Shown piece by piece: positions 1 through 8,507 of a stretch of DNA of 64,000 bases. How positions within the stretch are numbered: the stretch's first letter is position 1; every line of letters begins with the position of its first letter. This stretch comes from Phycisphaerales bacterium (lineage in GTDB: Bacteria > Planctomycetota > Phycisphaerae > Phycisphaerales > UBA1924): positions 50,871-114,870 of the forward strand of contig JAIEUA010000005.1 in NCBI GenBank assembly GCA_019744815.1. The letters are read 5' to 3'. The position numbers were made by a program, and so were the translations under genes. Under the pieces are notes generated by a model that was not told the origin of the DNA, ran no database searches, and saw only the letters and a program-made list of their open reading frames with translations.

Positions 1-262
1 CGTCGGCGATCGGGGCCGGCGACACGGTCGCGTACGACTCGTTGGCCGCGGCGACCTCGCTGGCCGGGGCGGGCGACGATTCGTTGGCGTTCTGGAACGC
101 ACGGCTGGTCTCGCTGGAGGATGGCGCCTTCGACGGTTTCGACGCCACGGCCGGGGCCGCCTCCGTGGGACGCTCGGCCGAGGTGCTGGCGGTGCCGCAG
201 GCGGCGAGGCCGACGACGGACCCGGCCAGAAGAACACGAGCGAGAACAGCGGAAGCGTGCAT
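1..262 (-). CDS. Putative lipoprotein (3' part outside window)
   Basis: Minus-strand frame open from an ATG at 262 to the window edge (87 codons visible). The product starts with a lipoprotein signal peptide: Arg at position 9, a hydrophobic stretch at 10-21 and a lipobox LAAC at 19-22, so Cys22 would be lipidated after signal peptidase II cleavage. What follows is Ala/Ser/Pro-rich and low in complexity, typical of a periplasmic linker. A GGAG ribosome-binding site lies about 8 nt before the ATG. The functional domain lies beyond the window, so no role can be assigned. Confidence 0.7.
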   Translation of the reverse strand, partial: MHASAVLARVLLAGSVVGLAACGTASTSAERPTEAAPAVASKPSKAPSSSETSRAFQNANESSPAPASEVAAANESYATVSPAPIAD

Positions 263-455
263 GGTCGATCTCCAGGCGTCCGTGCTCGCGGAAGCGAGCC
301 GCCGGACTCGCCTCGGGCATCGACCGGTAACGAGCCGGAGTTGAGGCGTGCTGGCAAGAAAGGGCCGAGAAGTGGCCCATGCCCCGGGGGTGGGGGCGGG
401 GCCTTCCAGGCCCCGCCGGTTCCCTACTGCACCAGGACCGCTTGCGGTGACCATG

Positions 456-484
456 AAAAAAGGCCCGCCAGATGGCGGGCCTTT
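456..484 (-). terminator. Rho-independent terminator of the dockerin gene
   Basis: Stem AAGGCCCGCC / GGCGGGCCTT with a 4-nt loop. On the minus strand it is followed by a run of six T. It sits about 35 nt past the stop codon of the gene ending at 518. A second perfect 9-bp GC hairpin (GGCGGGGCC / GGCCCCGCC, 394-416) lies further downstream with no T run. Confidence 0.85.
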
Positions 485-517
485 CGGGAGATCAGATCAG
501 CGATCCTGCGTCGAGCA

Positions 518-2734
518 TCACTCCATGATGTTCGGGCAGAGCAGGTCGTTGTAAGCGCCGGCGAAGATCACGAAGTCGGAGTCGTCCACGAAGCCGTCGC
601 CGTTGACGTCGCCCAGGGCCCAGCGGCTCGGAGCGATGAGGTCGTTGTACGCCGAGGCGAAGAGGACGAAGTCCGAGTCATCGACGAAGTTGTCGTTGTT
701 GAAGTCGGCGGGGCAGGTCTCGTAGGCGAGGACCCACTGCTTGCCGGGGATCGTGGCGAAGTTGGTCGCGCTGGCCACGCCGACGTTCGCGCCCGTGGGC
801 AGTGCGCCGTACGACGCGGGCAGCTCGCCGAAGACCTGGTTGGTGATGGTGAACCCACCGACGGTCTCGATGAAGCCGGCGACCTTGATGTCGCTGACGC
901 CGTCGTAGCCCAGCTCGGCGAGGTCGATCGACCACTCGAGGCCCGAGTTGACGGCGATCACGTCATCCTCGGTGAAGGGGGCGCCGCCCACGGCAGTGAC
1001 GCCCGTCAGGTTGGACTGATCCATGCGCATCAGGATGATGCTGCTCGCGGGCTTGGGCGTGCTCGGGTTGCCGGGGATGGCGTTGCACGGCTCGCCGACG
1101 TACGCGCTCATGAACTTGTAGCTGGCGAAGGGCGGGAAGTTCGCCTCGAGGTCGGTGCGGGTGCCGTCCTGCTCCTGTAGGCCGACGAACGGCTGGGTCG
1201 TGCCGCCCGGGTAGCCCTGAAGCCCGTTGTACTTGATCACGTCGTAGATCTGGCCGTTGGCGTTCGGGGTGGCCTTGTTGCCGCCGTCGAACGAGCCGTA
1301 ATCGAGGACCGCGTCACAGACCTTGGCGCGGCCGTTGGTGCGGAGGACCTGGGCGTGCGAGTAGTTCTCGACGTTGCCGCCGTTCTTGTAGTCGATGAAG
1401 TAGGTGGGGCTGAAGTCGGTGTCGAAGGTGAGGCCGGGGTTGGTGCCGGTGCCGTCGCCGCCGTGGCCGTTGAGGTAGCCGAAGTCGGCGTTGGTGTTGT
1501 CGTTGCGGATGCGGTTCTGGCCGAGCTCCTTGCCGCCGGGGGTCTGGAAGCCGCCGACGTCGAGGAAGAAGAGGAAGCCGGAGTAGTCGGTCTTGACGTT
1601 GCCCGAGGTGAACAGGTAGAGGCGCTTGTTGACCTTGTCGACGTAGCTGTAGAGGGCGCCGAGCTCGGAGCCGTTGGAGACGTTGGCGTTGCCGGTGGGG
1701 GGCGGGCAGAAGGCGGGGACGCCGAGGATGTTGGAGTTGTTGATGGTGCCGAGGATGGCGGGAGCGCCGACCTCGCCGCCGGTGAGGACGCCGTTGGACG
1801 CCGCGCCCGTGGAGCCGCAGTACTGGGCGATGCCCGGGACGGTGCCGTCGGCGCTGGTGAGCTTGGCGTAATCGACGTAGAACTGGAACGGCGCATTGCC
1901 GCAGTTCACACCGACCCAGTAACTGGCCTTGAAGTCGCTGTCAAAGGTGAGGCCGTTGCCCGAGCCGTCGTCGCCCATGCGGTTGAGGCGACCGTCGGTG
2001 CCGCCGATGAGCGGGTTGTCGCCGCGGAGACGGTTCTGACCGGTGGCCTGGTTGGTGTCGAAGAAGATGTCGAGGCGGTTGCCGTTGCTCTCGAGGTTGC
2101 CGGCGAAGAAGAGATACAGCACGCCGCCGGCGACGCGGGAGTAGCCGCGGTCAAGCTCGGAGCCGCCGGCCGTGTCGACCGTGCCCTGGGTGGCGTCACC
2201 GAAGCCGGTGCGGGCGCCCTGCTGGAAGCGGGCGGACCAGCCGCTGGCGTCGCGGGTGCCGTCGATCACCGGCGCGGTGCCGGCGCCGGCGAGGTTGACG
2301 GTGAAGTACTGCTTGCCGGCGGCGCGGACATCGGTCTCGATGTTGATGGCGCGGGTCTCGCCGAAGTTGGCGGGCTGGGCCAGCTCACCGGCGGGGCCGA
2401 CGAGCGAGGTGCCGCTCCACTGGTTGGAGGCGAAGCCGCCGTCCTGGTTGTTGATGAAAGCGGTGATCTTGATCGTGCCCGTCGGATTGCCGAGGGCCGA
2501 CAGCGGAATCGCCAGCTCCACGCCCGTGAGGACGTTGGCTAGGTTCACGCCGCCGATCGTGTTCTTGTCGCAGCTGAGCTGGGCGTTATCGCCGGCGTTG
2601 GTGGGGATGGTGTTGACCCAACGCGGATTGCCGTACGCGGCCTTTTTCAGGCCGGTGATGGCGAGGGGTTGGGCCACGGCGAGGCCGCTGAGTGCCGCAA
2701 GCATCAGGGCCGAAGCAACTTGACATTGACGCAT
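518..2734 (-). CDS. Secreted dockerin-repeat protein
   Basis: 738 residues. ATG at 2734 was chosen over an upstream in-frame start because a signal peptide begins exactly there (hydrophobic core ending in LAVAQ) and GGGAG lies 9 nt upstream. The C-terminus (about 674-738) has two dockerin-like calcium-binding repeats, each with a D-x-N-x-D-x-F-V-D-D-S-D-F core followed by F-A-x-A-Y-N-D-L. The body holds two diverged copies of a unit with a lysed N-R-x-R-x-D-N motif and a later G-L-T-F-D-(S/T)-D-F motif, suggesting internal duplication. Dockerin-like tails are common on secreted planctomycete proteins; what this one binds is unknown. Monocistronic, with its own terminator. Confidence 0.85.
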   Translation of the reverse strand: MRQCQVASALMLAALSGLAVAQPLAITGLKKAAYGNPRWVNTIPTNAGDNAQLSCDKNTIGGVNLANVLTGVELAIPLSALGNPTGTIKITAFINNQDGGFASNQWSGTSLVGPAGELAQPANFGETRAINIETDVRAAGKQYFTVNLAGAGTAPVIDGTRDASGWSARFQQGARTGFGDATQGTVDTAGGSELDRGYSRVAGGVLYLFFAGNLESNGNRLDIFFDTNQATGQNRLRGDNPLIGGTDGRLNRMGDDGSGNGLTFDSDFKASYWVGVNCGNAPFQFYVDYAKLTSADGTVPGIAQYCGSTGAASNGVLTGGEVGAPAILGTINNSNILGVPAFCPPPTGNANVSNGSELGALYSYVDKVNKRLYLFTSGNVKTDYSGFLFFLDVGGFQTPGGKELGQNRIRNDNTNADFGYLNGHGGDGTGTNPGLTFDTDFSPTYFIDYKNGGNVENYSHAQVLRTNGRAKVCDAVLDYGSFDGGNKATPNANGQIYDVIKYNGLQGYPGGTTQPFVGLQEQDGTRTDLEANFPPFASYKFMSAYVGEPCNAIPGNPSTPKPASSIILMRMDQSNLTGVTAVGGAPFTEDDVIAVNSGLEWSIDLAELGYDGVSDIKVAGFIETVGGFTITNQVFGELPASYGALPTGANVGVASATNFATIPGKQWVLAYETCPADFNNDNFVDDSDFVLFASAYNDLIAPSRWALGDVNGDGFVDDSDFVIFAGAYNDLLCPNIME

Positions 2735-3426
2735 CTGAGAAATCTCCCTCGTACGAGAAACAGGTGGTCCGACACAGCCCTCCCACCAACCGAACCCGGA
2801 AATTCGGGGGCAGGGACGCGAACGCGCACAGCGTCCCATCCGGGGACGCCAAGGCTCACTATTCAAGATACCACGCCCCGGCCGAAAATCGCACCGCCCC
2901 TCGCGCCCTTCTCAGAAGATTTCGCGAAATTCACAGCAGGTAACCAGTTCCAACGTCCGTTTTCAGTTCTCAAGACACAGTCTCAATACCGCCAACGAGG
3001 GGTTTCCCCGGCGACCGCACACGCCCTGCGGGTGGGCACAGGGTCACCCGTGCCGCGCTCGTCGCGCCCGCAACTTGGCGCGGCGGCCCTCGCGGTGCGT
3101 TCCGCGCAGGGGATGGACGATCCGACACGAGAAATCCGCGATCCGACCTCTCACATTCCTCGTTTCCACTTGACGGAGCCTTCACTTTGTCGATAGGTTG
3201 TCGGACGGGGACGCAGCCTCGGGAATCCTGCCGCGTACAACTTGGGGACGGGTCGTTACAGAATCACCGAGAATGCGTTACAGTGGAGTGGGGATGGTGG
3301 TGGGGGGAGTGGGAATCGAGAGTGACGGTGTTCTGCCGAGCTCTCAAACGCTTGCGGCCGGGGCCGCGGGTGAGAAAGAGTCATCGCCCGGCGATTCGCC
3401 GGCGCCGTGCTGCAAGGACGTGCCTC
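2735..3426. other. Noncoding divergent intergenic region
   Basis: About 690 bases between the divergent starts of the dockerin and prepilin-like genes. No convincing coding frame: the open frames lack ribosome-binding sites and normal composition. A palindrome TTTCGCGAAA lies near 2924. Promoters for both flanking genes must lie here but none stands out. Confidence 0.5.
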
Positions 3427-4449
3427 ATGCGAACCAACAACCCGCAGACCAGCAAGTGTTCCCAGGACTCTCGCACGCAGCTCGCGCGTGGCCGCGGCTT
3501 CACGTTGATCGAGCTGCTCGTGGTGATCGCGATCATCGCTCTCTTGATTGGGATTCTGTTGCCGGCGCTGGGAAAGGCCCGCGAATCCGCGCGAAATGTG
3601 AAGTGCCTTGCGAACGTGCGTTCGATGGGAACAGTGATGGCGTTTTACGGCAACGACTTCAGGTCGTGGTACCCCGTGATGCCAGTCGCGGGTTCCGGTG
3701 CCGCGGAGAGCTCGATCTCCCGAGCCACTCGGATCAACCAACAGCAGCTGTACGGTGGTGTGGCCGGTCTATTCAACACCTTCCAGCAACTCGACACCGC
3801 CGACAATCCGGACGGTCGGCCCAATGGCTACGGCAACCCGTTCCTGAAGAATGATCCGAAGCGGTTCTTCTATCGCGACGCCAAGACCTCGCCGCTGCTC
3901 GCCAAATACCTCGATAACCTGGCGATTCTTCCGTGCCCGTCGGATCGTGAAGACCGTTTCTATCCGGTGCACAAGGGTTCGGATAACGCGAGCGACTCGA
4001 ACTGTCCCGCGTACACGGGGTCCGCAAACGGCACGACGGTCTTCTCGGTGCAACCGAAGGCTCCGAGGAATCTGGCGGACGTCTACTCGGGCAACATCAG
4101 TTACCTGTACATCGTTGGCCTGAAGACCGACGCATCAGACCAGTTGGTCGCGGTTCCTATTTGGGGCGATGAGTCCAACGGTGCCGACATGGGCACCTAC
4201 GCGTGGTACGGAAACAACAACAACACCGCCGACCCACTCAAGGGGTACAAGGCCGCGCAGTCCCCGAAGCCCGGTACGTTCGGGAAGGTGGACAATCACG
4301 GCGTCGCGGGCGGCAACTATGTGTTCTCTGACGGACACGCCGAGTTCGTGTCTTACAGCATCACGGACACCTTCTTCGAGAAGACCGGGCGGTTCTTCAT
4401 TGGCGCGATCAAGAGCGATGCGAATCAGTTTGTGCGCACGATCGATTGA
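3427..4449 (+). CDS. Prepilin-like (type II secretion pseudopilin-type) protein
   Basis: 340 residues. ATG at 3427 with AAGGA upstream; the longer in-frame extension has no conserved sequence. The N-terminus is a class III signal: basic leader ending RGRG (21-24), then FTLIELLVV with Glu at +5, then a hydrophobic helix to about 45. Prepilin peptidase would cut after Gly24 and methylate Phe25. The C-terminal segment has His-X10-Asp-Gly (H-G-V ... F-S-D-G-H), close to the H-X9-DG motif of the large planctomycete pseudopilin-like family. Such proteins are numerous in Planctomycetota and mostly without known function. Stands alone. Confidence 0.85.
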   Translation: MRTNNPQTSKCSQDSRTQLARGRGFTLIELLVVIAIIALLIGILLPALGKARESARNVKCLANVRSMGTVMAFYGNDFRSWYPVMPVAGSGAAESSISRATRINQQQLYGGVAGLFNTFQQLDTADNPDGRPNGYGNPFLKNDPKRFFYRDAKTSPLLAKYLDNLAILPCPSDREDRFYPVHKGSDNASDSNCPAYTGSANGTTVFSVQPKAPRNLADVYSGNISYLYIVGLKTDASDQLVAVPIWGDESNGADMGTYAWYGNNNNTADPLKGYKAAQSPKPGTFGKVDNHGVAGGNYVFSDGHAEFVSYSITDTFFEKTGRFFIGAIKSDANQFVRTID

Positions 4450-4675
4450 GGATTCTCCGATCCTCGTCGTCTCGGGAGAAAATCTCTCCTGGCATGGATA
4501 CTTCTCTCGCATCCGCGGCGACGAGAGGGTGGTCTTGATCGATCGAGTGTTCGCCAGCTCCTCACGTGCTGGCGGGAAGAGCGCGAGCCGGACCCACGCT
4601 TCAGGAGTCGCTCCGATCGGAGGGCTCGACCCTTTCGTCCGATCTGAATCGCTGGGATATCGCCCTCACTCGTCG

Positions 4676-5287
4676 TCACCGCCCCAGGACGATCTTCATC
4701 TCGCTCGCGGGAACGTGCCAGCAGAGCAACTCCTCGTACAACTCCTGCGTCCATGGATGCAGGTTGACCGCGGCCTGCACCGCTTTCTTCAGAAGCTTTG
4801 GCAGCAGGAACATCGAGGAAAAGACCAGCTTCTGCGAGATCACCCGCACCCGCACGTTGTTGTAGAAGTTCGGCACGCGCCTCCGGTACGGCCAGACCTC
4901 CTGGCAGAAGTACCCCAGCGTGTAGAGACCCCAAGGCGTCTTGTGTGTGTAGTCGCTGTAGTAGTGCGGGTTGGCGAAGTAGGGCACGCGGATGTGGCAT
5001 TCGCCGGTGGGCTTGAGCACGCGCGCGACTTCCCGCAACACGGTCTCGAGATCGGAGAGGTGCTCGAAGACATGGACGGCTTCCATGCGATCGACGCTGG
5101 AGTCGGGCAGGAACGGCAGCCCTTGGTTCACGTCGCAAACGACATCGACTCCCGGGAGCGGGAGAACATCGATGCCGATCGCGTTGGGACTCTTGTGGGG
5201 GCCGCAGCCGATCTCGACCAGGACCTGCGGCGCGGCGAGCAGGGGTGCGAGCTCGGTGAGCAAGCGTGGGGAGTCTGGCATCTGCAT
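4676..5287 (-). CDS. SAM-dependent methyltransferase
   Basis: About 203 residues from ATG 5287; ATG 5281 and an upstream start are also possible since none has a clear ribosome-binding site. Class I methyltransferase motif I is VEIGCG (24-29), followed by an acidic strand end (GIDVLP) and the post-motif stretch H-V-F-E-H-L, as in Methyltransf_11-type enzymes. The rest is rich in Tyr/His (N-P-H-Y-Y-S-D-Y). It lies downstream of the rhamnose operon on the same strand, separated by a 560-nt spacer, so it may modify a glycan or lipid. The substrate is unknown. Confidence 0.75.
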   Translation of the reverse strand: MQMPDSPRLLTELAPLLAAPQVLVEIGCGPHKSPNAIGIDVLPLPGVDVVCDVNQGLPFLPDSSVDRMEAVHVFEHLSDLETVLREVARVLKPTGECHIRVPYFANPHYYSDYTHKTPWGLYTLGYFCQEVWPYRRRVPNFYNNVRVRVISQKLVFSSMFLLPKLLKKAVQAAVNLHPWTQELYEELLCWHVPASEMKIVLGR

Positions 5288-5539
5288 GCGGGATTGATGG
5301 AATAGAACGGCGAGCCGCGGGTATCGAGGTCTGGGGCAACGCATCGGGTGATGCGGCCTGGTTGCTTGGAGCCAAGCCGTGCGTTCTCGGCGTTGACGCC
5401 CGAGCCCGCGCTGCTCGGTCGCCGAACCGGTCGAGCAATGGTACCCGAGACGGATCGCGGGGCCTGGAGGGCCCCGCCCCCCAAAGTGGAGGACACGTCA
5501 ACTGAAAAGCGGCCCGCGCCGGAACATCCGGACACGAGC

Positions 5540-5680
5540 CGCAGGGGAAAGTGCGCTGCTCCCGCGCACGGGGGTAAGCAGCCGACCGCCGGCAAGGGCG
5601 GCGGGCTGAGACGCATCGGGATGAAGAAACGGGCGACTGGCTCCTGAGCGGCGAAAGCCGCAGCGCACTTTCCCCTTGCG
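5540..5680. ncRNA. Candidate structured RNA between rmlB and the methyltransferase gene
   Basis: The 560-nt gap 5288-5847 has no gene but holds a striking fold. Positions 5544-5559 are a perfect 16-nt inverted complement of 5660-5675, and the pairing continues outward with one bulge. Enclosed are a hairpin CCCG-CGCA-CGGG near 5561-5572, a GC hairpin near 5581-5608 and GCGGC-GAAA-GCCGC at 5648-5661 (GNRA tetraloop, partly competing with the outer stem). This is a multi-branched structure of about 140 nt. It matches no RNA class I recognise, and the strand is unknown. On the minus strand it could be a leader for the methyltransferase gene. Confidence 0.4.
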
Positions 5681-5847
5681 CCCTGTGCAGTGCGACAAAG
5701 CGGGGCAGACAGGCCAGAGGCGATTGAGAAACCCCGCCAGAAATCTCGGCGGACAGGATAACTCGTTGTTCAGAAGGTGGTTGCGTGACGCGAAAATGGA
5801 GCGGGCGGGCCGAGAACAGGGCTTCTTCGGCTCGGACCCCCTTGCGT

Positions 5848-6885
5848 TCAGGCCATCGCGGCGGGGCGATTGGCGTAGAGGGTGTCGTAAAAGCTGCGGT
5901 ACTCGCCCGAGCGGATGTGTCGCCACCAGGTGGCGTTGGACGTGTACCAGGCGACCGTTGCCTCGAGCGCGGCGGGCCAGGCGGAGCGGCTCGCTCGCCA
6001 GCCGAGCTCAGCGGCGATCTTGGAAGAGTCGATAGCGTAACGGCGGTCGTGGCCGGGGCGGTCCTCGACGTGGCGGATGAACTCCGGGCCGCGGTTCATG
6101 AGGCGGAGCAGCGAGTGGGTGAGGTCGAGGTTGGAGTGCTCGTTGTCGGCGCCGATGTTGTAGACCTGTCCGGCGCGGCCGCGCTCAAGGACAGCGAGGA
6201 TGGCCTCGCAGTGATCGTCGACGTGGATCCAGTCGCGGACGTTGAGGCCGTCGCCGTAGAGCGGGACTTGTTTCCCTTCGAGCAGGTTGGTGACGAAGAG
6301 CGGGATGACCTTTTCGGGAAACTGGTAAGGACCGAAGTTGTTGGAGCAGCGGGTGATGACGGCGTCGAGACCGAACGTGTGGTGGAAGGCGTGGACGAGC
6401 AGATCGCTTGCGGCCTTGCTGGCGGCGTAGGGGCTGCTGGGCCGGATGGGCGAGTCCTCGGTGAAGCGGAACTCGGGGCGATCGAGGGGAAGGCTGCCGT
6501 AGACCTCGTCGGTGCTGACGTGCACGAAGCGTTTGAGCCTGGCGTGGCGAGCAGCATCGAGGAGTGTTTGCGTTCCCAGGACGTTGGTCTGAACGAAGGG
6601 GCGGCTGTCCATCAGGGAGCGGTCGACGTGCGACTCGGCGGCGAAATGGACAATCGCGTCGGCGCCGGCGAGCGCGGACTTCATCGTGCCAGCGTCGCCG
6701 ATGTCGGCCTTGATGAAGCGGTACCTGGCATCACCTTCGAGACCGGCGAGGTTTTCGAGATTGCCGGAGTACGAAAGACAGTCGATGTTGGTGATGGCGA
6801 TGGAGGGGCGGTGCTGGCGCAGGAATCGGATGAAGTTCGAGCCGATGAAGCCGCAGCCGCCGGTCACGATGAGTCGCTCGAACAT
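5848..6885 (-). CDS. rmlB: dTDP-glucose 4,6-dehydratase
   Basis: 345 residues, full length for the family. It converts dTDP-glucose to dTDP-4-keto-6-deoxyglucose, the second step of dTDP-L-rhamnose synthesis, in the cytoplasm. Seen: NAD-binding GGCGFIGSN at 9-17, the STDEVYG segment at 124-130 with the catalytic Thr-Asp-Glu, and the YxxxK pair as Tyr153/Lys157. An extended SDR fold is expected. ATG at 6885 has no strong ribosome-binding site. It is the last rhamnose gene, 57 nt after rmlD. Confidence 0.95.
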   Translation of the reverse strand: MFERLIVTGGCGFIGSNFIRFLRQHRPSIAITNIDCLSYSGNLENLAGLEGDARYRFIKADIGDAGTMKSALAGADAIVHFAAESHVDRSLMDSRPFVQTNVLGTQTLLDAARHARLKRFVHVSTDEVYGSLPLDRPEFRFTEDSPIRPSSPYAASKAASDLLVHAFHHTFGLDAVITRCSNNFGPYQFPEKVIPLFVTNLLEGKQVPLYGDGLNVRDWIHVDDHCEAILAVLERGRAGQVYNIGADNEHSNLDLTHSLLRLMNRGPEFIRHVEDRPGHDRRYAIDSSKIAAELGWRASRSAWPAALEATVAWYTSNATWWRHIRSGEYRSFYDTLYANRPAAMA

Positions 6886-6942
6886 GGGCGATTCTATCGC
6901 GAGGACGTGCCAAGCACGCGATGGAAGCTGTCACGCACTGAG

Positions 6943-7875
6943 CTAGAGAGGATCGAGGTTCGGTAGCACATCTTGGAGCGCTTCACGCCATGAGCGGAGC
7001 GGGCCGATGGCGGCGATGGTCTTGCTGAGATCGAGGACGCTGTACGCGGGTCGAGGGGCGGGGCGAGGAAACTCGGCGGTGGTGCAGGGTCTGACGCGGC
7101 AGGCCGGGTTCGCGAATGCCGCGATCGCGGTGGCGAAGTCGAACCATGTGCATTCGCCGTCGTCTGTCGCGTGGAATGTGCCGCGGAGGCCGCGGTCGAG
7201 CAGGCGGGCGGTGATGTCAACGAGCGAGGCGGTAGAGGTGGGGCGGCCGCGCTGGTCGTGGACGACGTGGAGTTCCGGCTTTGCCTTGGATGCTGCGGCG
7301 ATGGTGCGGACGAAGTTCTTGGCCCAGGGTGCGTAAAGCCAGCTGGTGCGGATGAGCAGGTGGTCGCAGCCGGAGGATTGAAGGAGTTGCTCGCCGCGGA
7401 GTTTGCTGCGGCCGTAGATGTTCGCGGGATTCGTCGGAGCGTCGACCGCGTAGGGGGCGGTGCCTTGGCCGTCGAAGACGTAGTCGGTGCTGTAGTGGAC
7501 GAGCGTGACCCCGCGTTCGCGGCAGAGGCGGGCGAGCGTGCCGACGGCGGCGGCGTTGATGCGGTCGGCCTTGTCGGGCTCGGACTCGGCTTGATCGACG
7601 TTGGTGTACGCGGCGCAGTTGATGACGATGCGGGGATCGTTGTCGAGGACGCGTTGGAGTGTGTCGTCGCGCTCGAAGTCGATCGCGGGGTAGGTGAAGC
7701 AGTGGACGCGGCTCGCAGCTGGAGCGTTGCGGTGTTGTTCGTTGCCCTTCAACCCACCCCCCGCCCCCTCCCTCGGGGAGGGGGAGTCGGAGGCGCCGAA
7801 CCAGAGCTGCCACTGGCGGCCGAGCATGCCGTCGGCGCCGAGGATGGCGATGCGGCCTTGTCGCCACGCGTTCAT
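6943..7875 (-). CDS. rmlD: dTDP-4-dehydrorhamnose reductase
   Basis: 310 residues. It reduces dTDP-4-keto-L-rhamnose to dTDP-L-rhamnose, the last step of the pathway. Seen: nucleotide-binding GADGMLG at 13-19, the N-C-A-A-Y-T-N-V-D motif, S-T-D-Y-V-F-D-G and the YGRSK catalytic Tyr/Lys pair. The start is ATG 7875, which overlaps the rmlC stop as ATGA, so the two are translationally coupled. Odd: residues about 29-48 are a Pro/Gly/Arg-rich insertion where the family normally has a short loop. It coincides with a GC palindrome in the DNA and looks like a repeat inserted in frame. Confidence 0.93.
   Translation of the reverse strand: MNAWRQGRIAILGADGMLGRQWQLWFGASDSPSPREGAGGGLKGNEQHRNAPAASRVHCFTYPAIDFERDDTLQRVLDNDPRIVINCAAYTNVDQAESEPDKADRINAAAVGTLARLCRERGVTLVHYSTDYVFDGQGTAPYAVDAPTNPANIYGRSKLRGEQLLQSSGCDHLLIRTSWLYAPWAKNFVRTIAAASKAKPELHVVHDQRGRPTSTASLVDITARLLDRGLRGTFHATDDGECTWFDFATAIAAFANPACRVRPCTTAEFPRPAPRPAYSVLDLSKTIAAIGPLRSWREALQDVLPNLDPL
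7738..7791. repeat. Palindromic repeat inserted in frame in rmlD
   Basis: Centre is CCCCCTCCC-TC-GGGGAGGGGG (7764-7784), a near-perfect GC palindrome. It encodes the S-P-R-E-G-A-G-G-G insertion after the cofactor-binding loop of RmlD. Peptides of this type are produced when dispersed GGGGAGGGG palindromes sit in coding DNA. No second copy was seen in this window. Confidence 0.55.
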
Positions 7876-8369
7876 CGGAACTGCACGCTCCAGGGGAACC
7901 ACGGCGGGATGTTGAACGCGCGGCGTTCTTCGTCGGGTTGCTTGGGGTTGTACGCGTGGGTGACGTAGTAGAGGAGGCTGGCGGGTTCGGCACCGACGGT
8001 GGCCGCGCCGTGCCAGAGCGAGGGCGGGATGATGACGAGCGCGGGGCGGTGCTCGCCGATGACGGCGGCCCAGGCTTTATCGTCTTCGGTGCGGTGGACG
8101 CCGACCTTGAGATCGCCCCGCACGCAGATCCAGAAATCGGTTTGCAGCCTGTGGCGGTGCCAGGCCTTGATGACGCCGGGGTGCTGGAGCGAGATGTTGA
8201 TCTGTCCCTGGCTGTCCATGACGCCCTGGAGCTGGTTCATGATGGACCAGCCGCGGTCGTCGGAGTGGAGGTTGATGGGTAGCAGTGCCGGTTCGCCGCG
8301 CTCGCGGGCGTGCTCCCACGCGTCGAGCGGGGAGAGGTTCGAGGTCGGGATTGGCAGGATCTCGGGCAT
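7872..8369 (-). CDS. rmlC: dTDP-4-dehydrorhamnose 3,5-epimerase-type cupin
   Basis: 165 residues. By position it supplies the 3,5-epimerisation between RmlB and RmlD. Seen: H-S-D-D-R-G-W near residue 36, corresponding to the H-x-D-x-R-G motif of RmlC, then K-A-W-H-R-H-R-L-Q with the catalytic-type His, and a V-x-G-D-L-K-V-G-V strand typical of the cupin barrel. It is somewhat shorter than the usual 180 residues and diverged, so another sugar-nucleotide epimerase or isomerase of the same fold is possible. The stop overlaps the rmlD start. rmlA lies 137 nt upstream, across a repeat. Confidence 0.8.
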   Translation of the reverse strand: MPEILPIPTSNLSPLDAWEHARERGEPALLPINLHSDDRGWSIMNQLQGVMDSQGQINISLQHPGVIKAWHRHRLQTDFWICVRGDLKVGVHRTEDDKAWAAVIGEHRPALVIIPPSLWHGAATVGAEPASLLYYVTHAYNPKQPDEERRAFNIPPWFPWSVQFR

Positions 8370-8383
8370 TGATCGCTCGGGAA

Positions 8384-8507
8384 AGGCGGTTCACCGCGGA
8401 GGACGCAGAGAACGCGGAGGGAGTCACGGAGGGGAACTTTTCTTCTTCTTCTTCTTCTTCTTCTTCTTCTTCTCGGCGTTCTCCGCGTTCTCCGTGGTGA
8501 AACGCCT
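8384..8507. repeat. GCGGAG-type palindromic repeat with a CTT microsatellite in its loop
   Basis: The left arm 8384-8419 (TTCACCGCGGAGGACGCAGA core) and the right arm 8476-8507 are imperfect inverted copies that could form a stem of about 28 bp. The loop holds about eleven CTT triplets (8440-8473). The right arm abuts the rmlA stop codon, so the element lies inside the rhamnose operon. Related GCGGAG sequence occurs near 11500-11540 and 12913-13050. Confidence 0.7.

Noticed and set aside
4448..4465. GAGGAT ... ATCCTC hairpin after the prepilin-like gene as terminator
   Set aside because: Short stem and no T run afterwards.
5544..5675. Cobalamin-riboswitch-like sequence (GCTGCTCCCGCGCACGG) in the structured element
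   Set aside because: The order of the conserved cobalamin blocks is wrong, and the B12-box core is absent on both strands.
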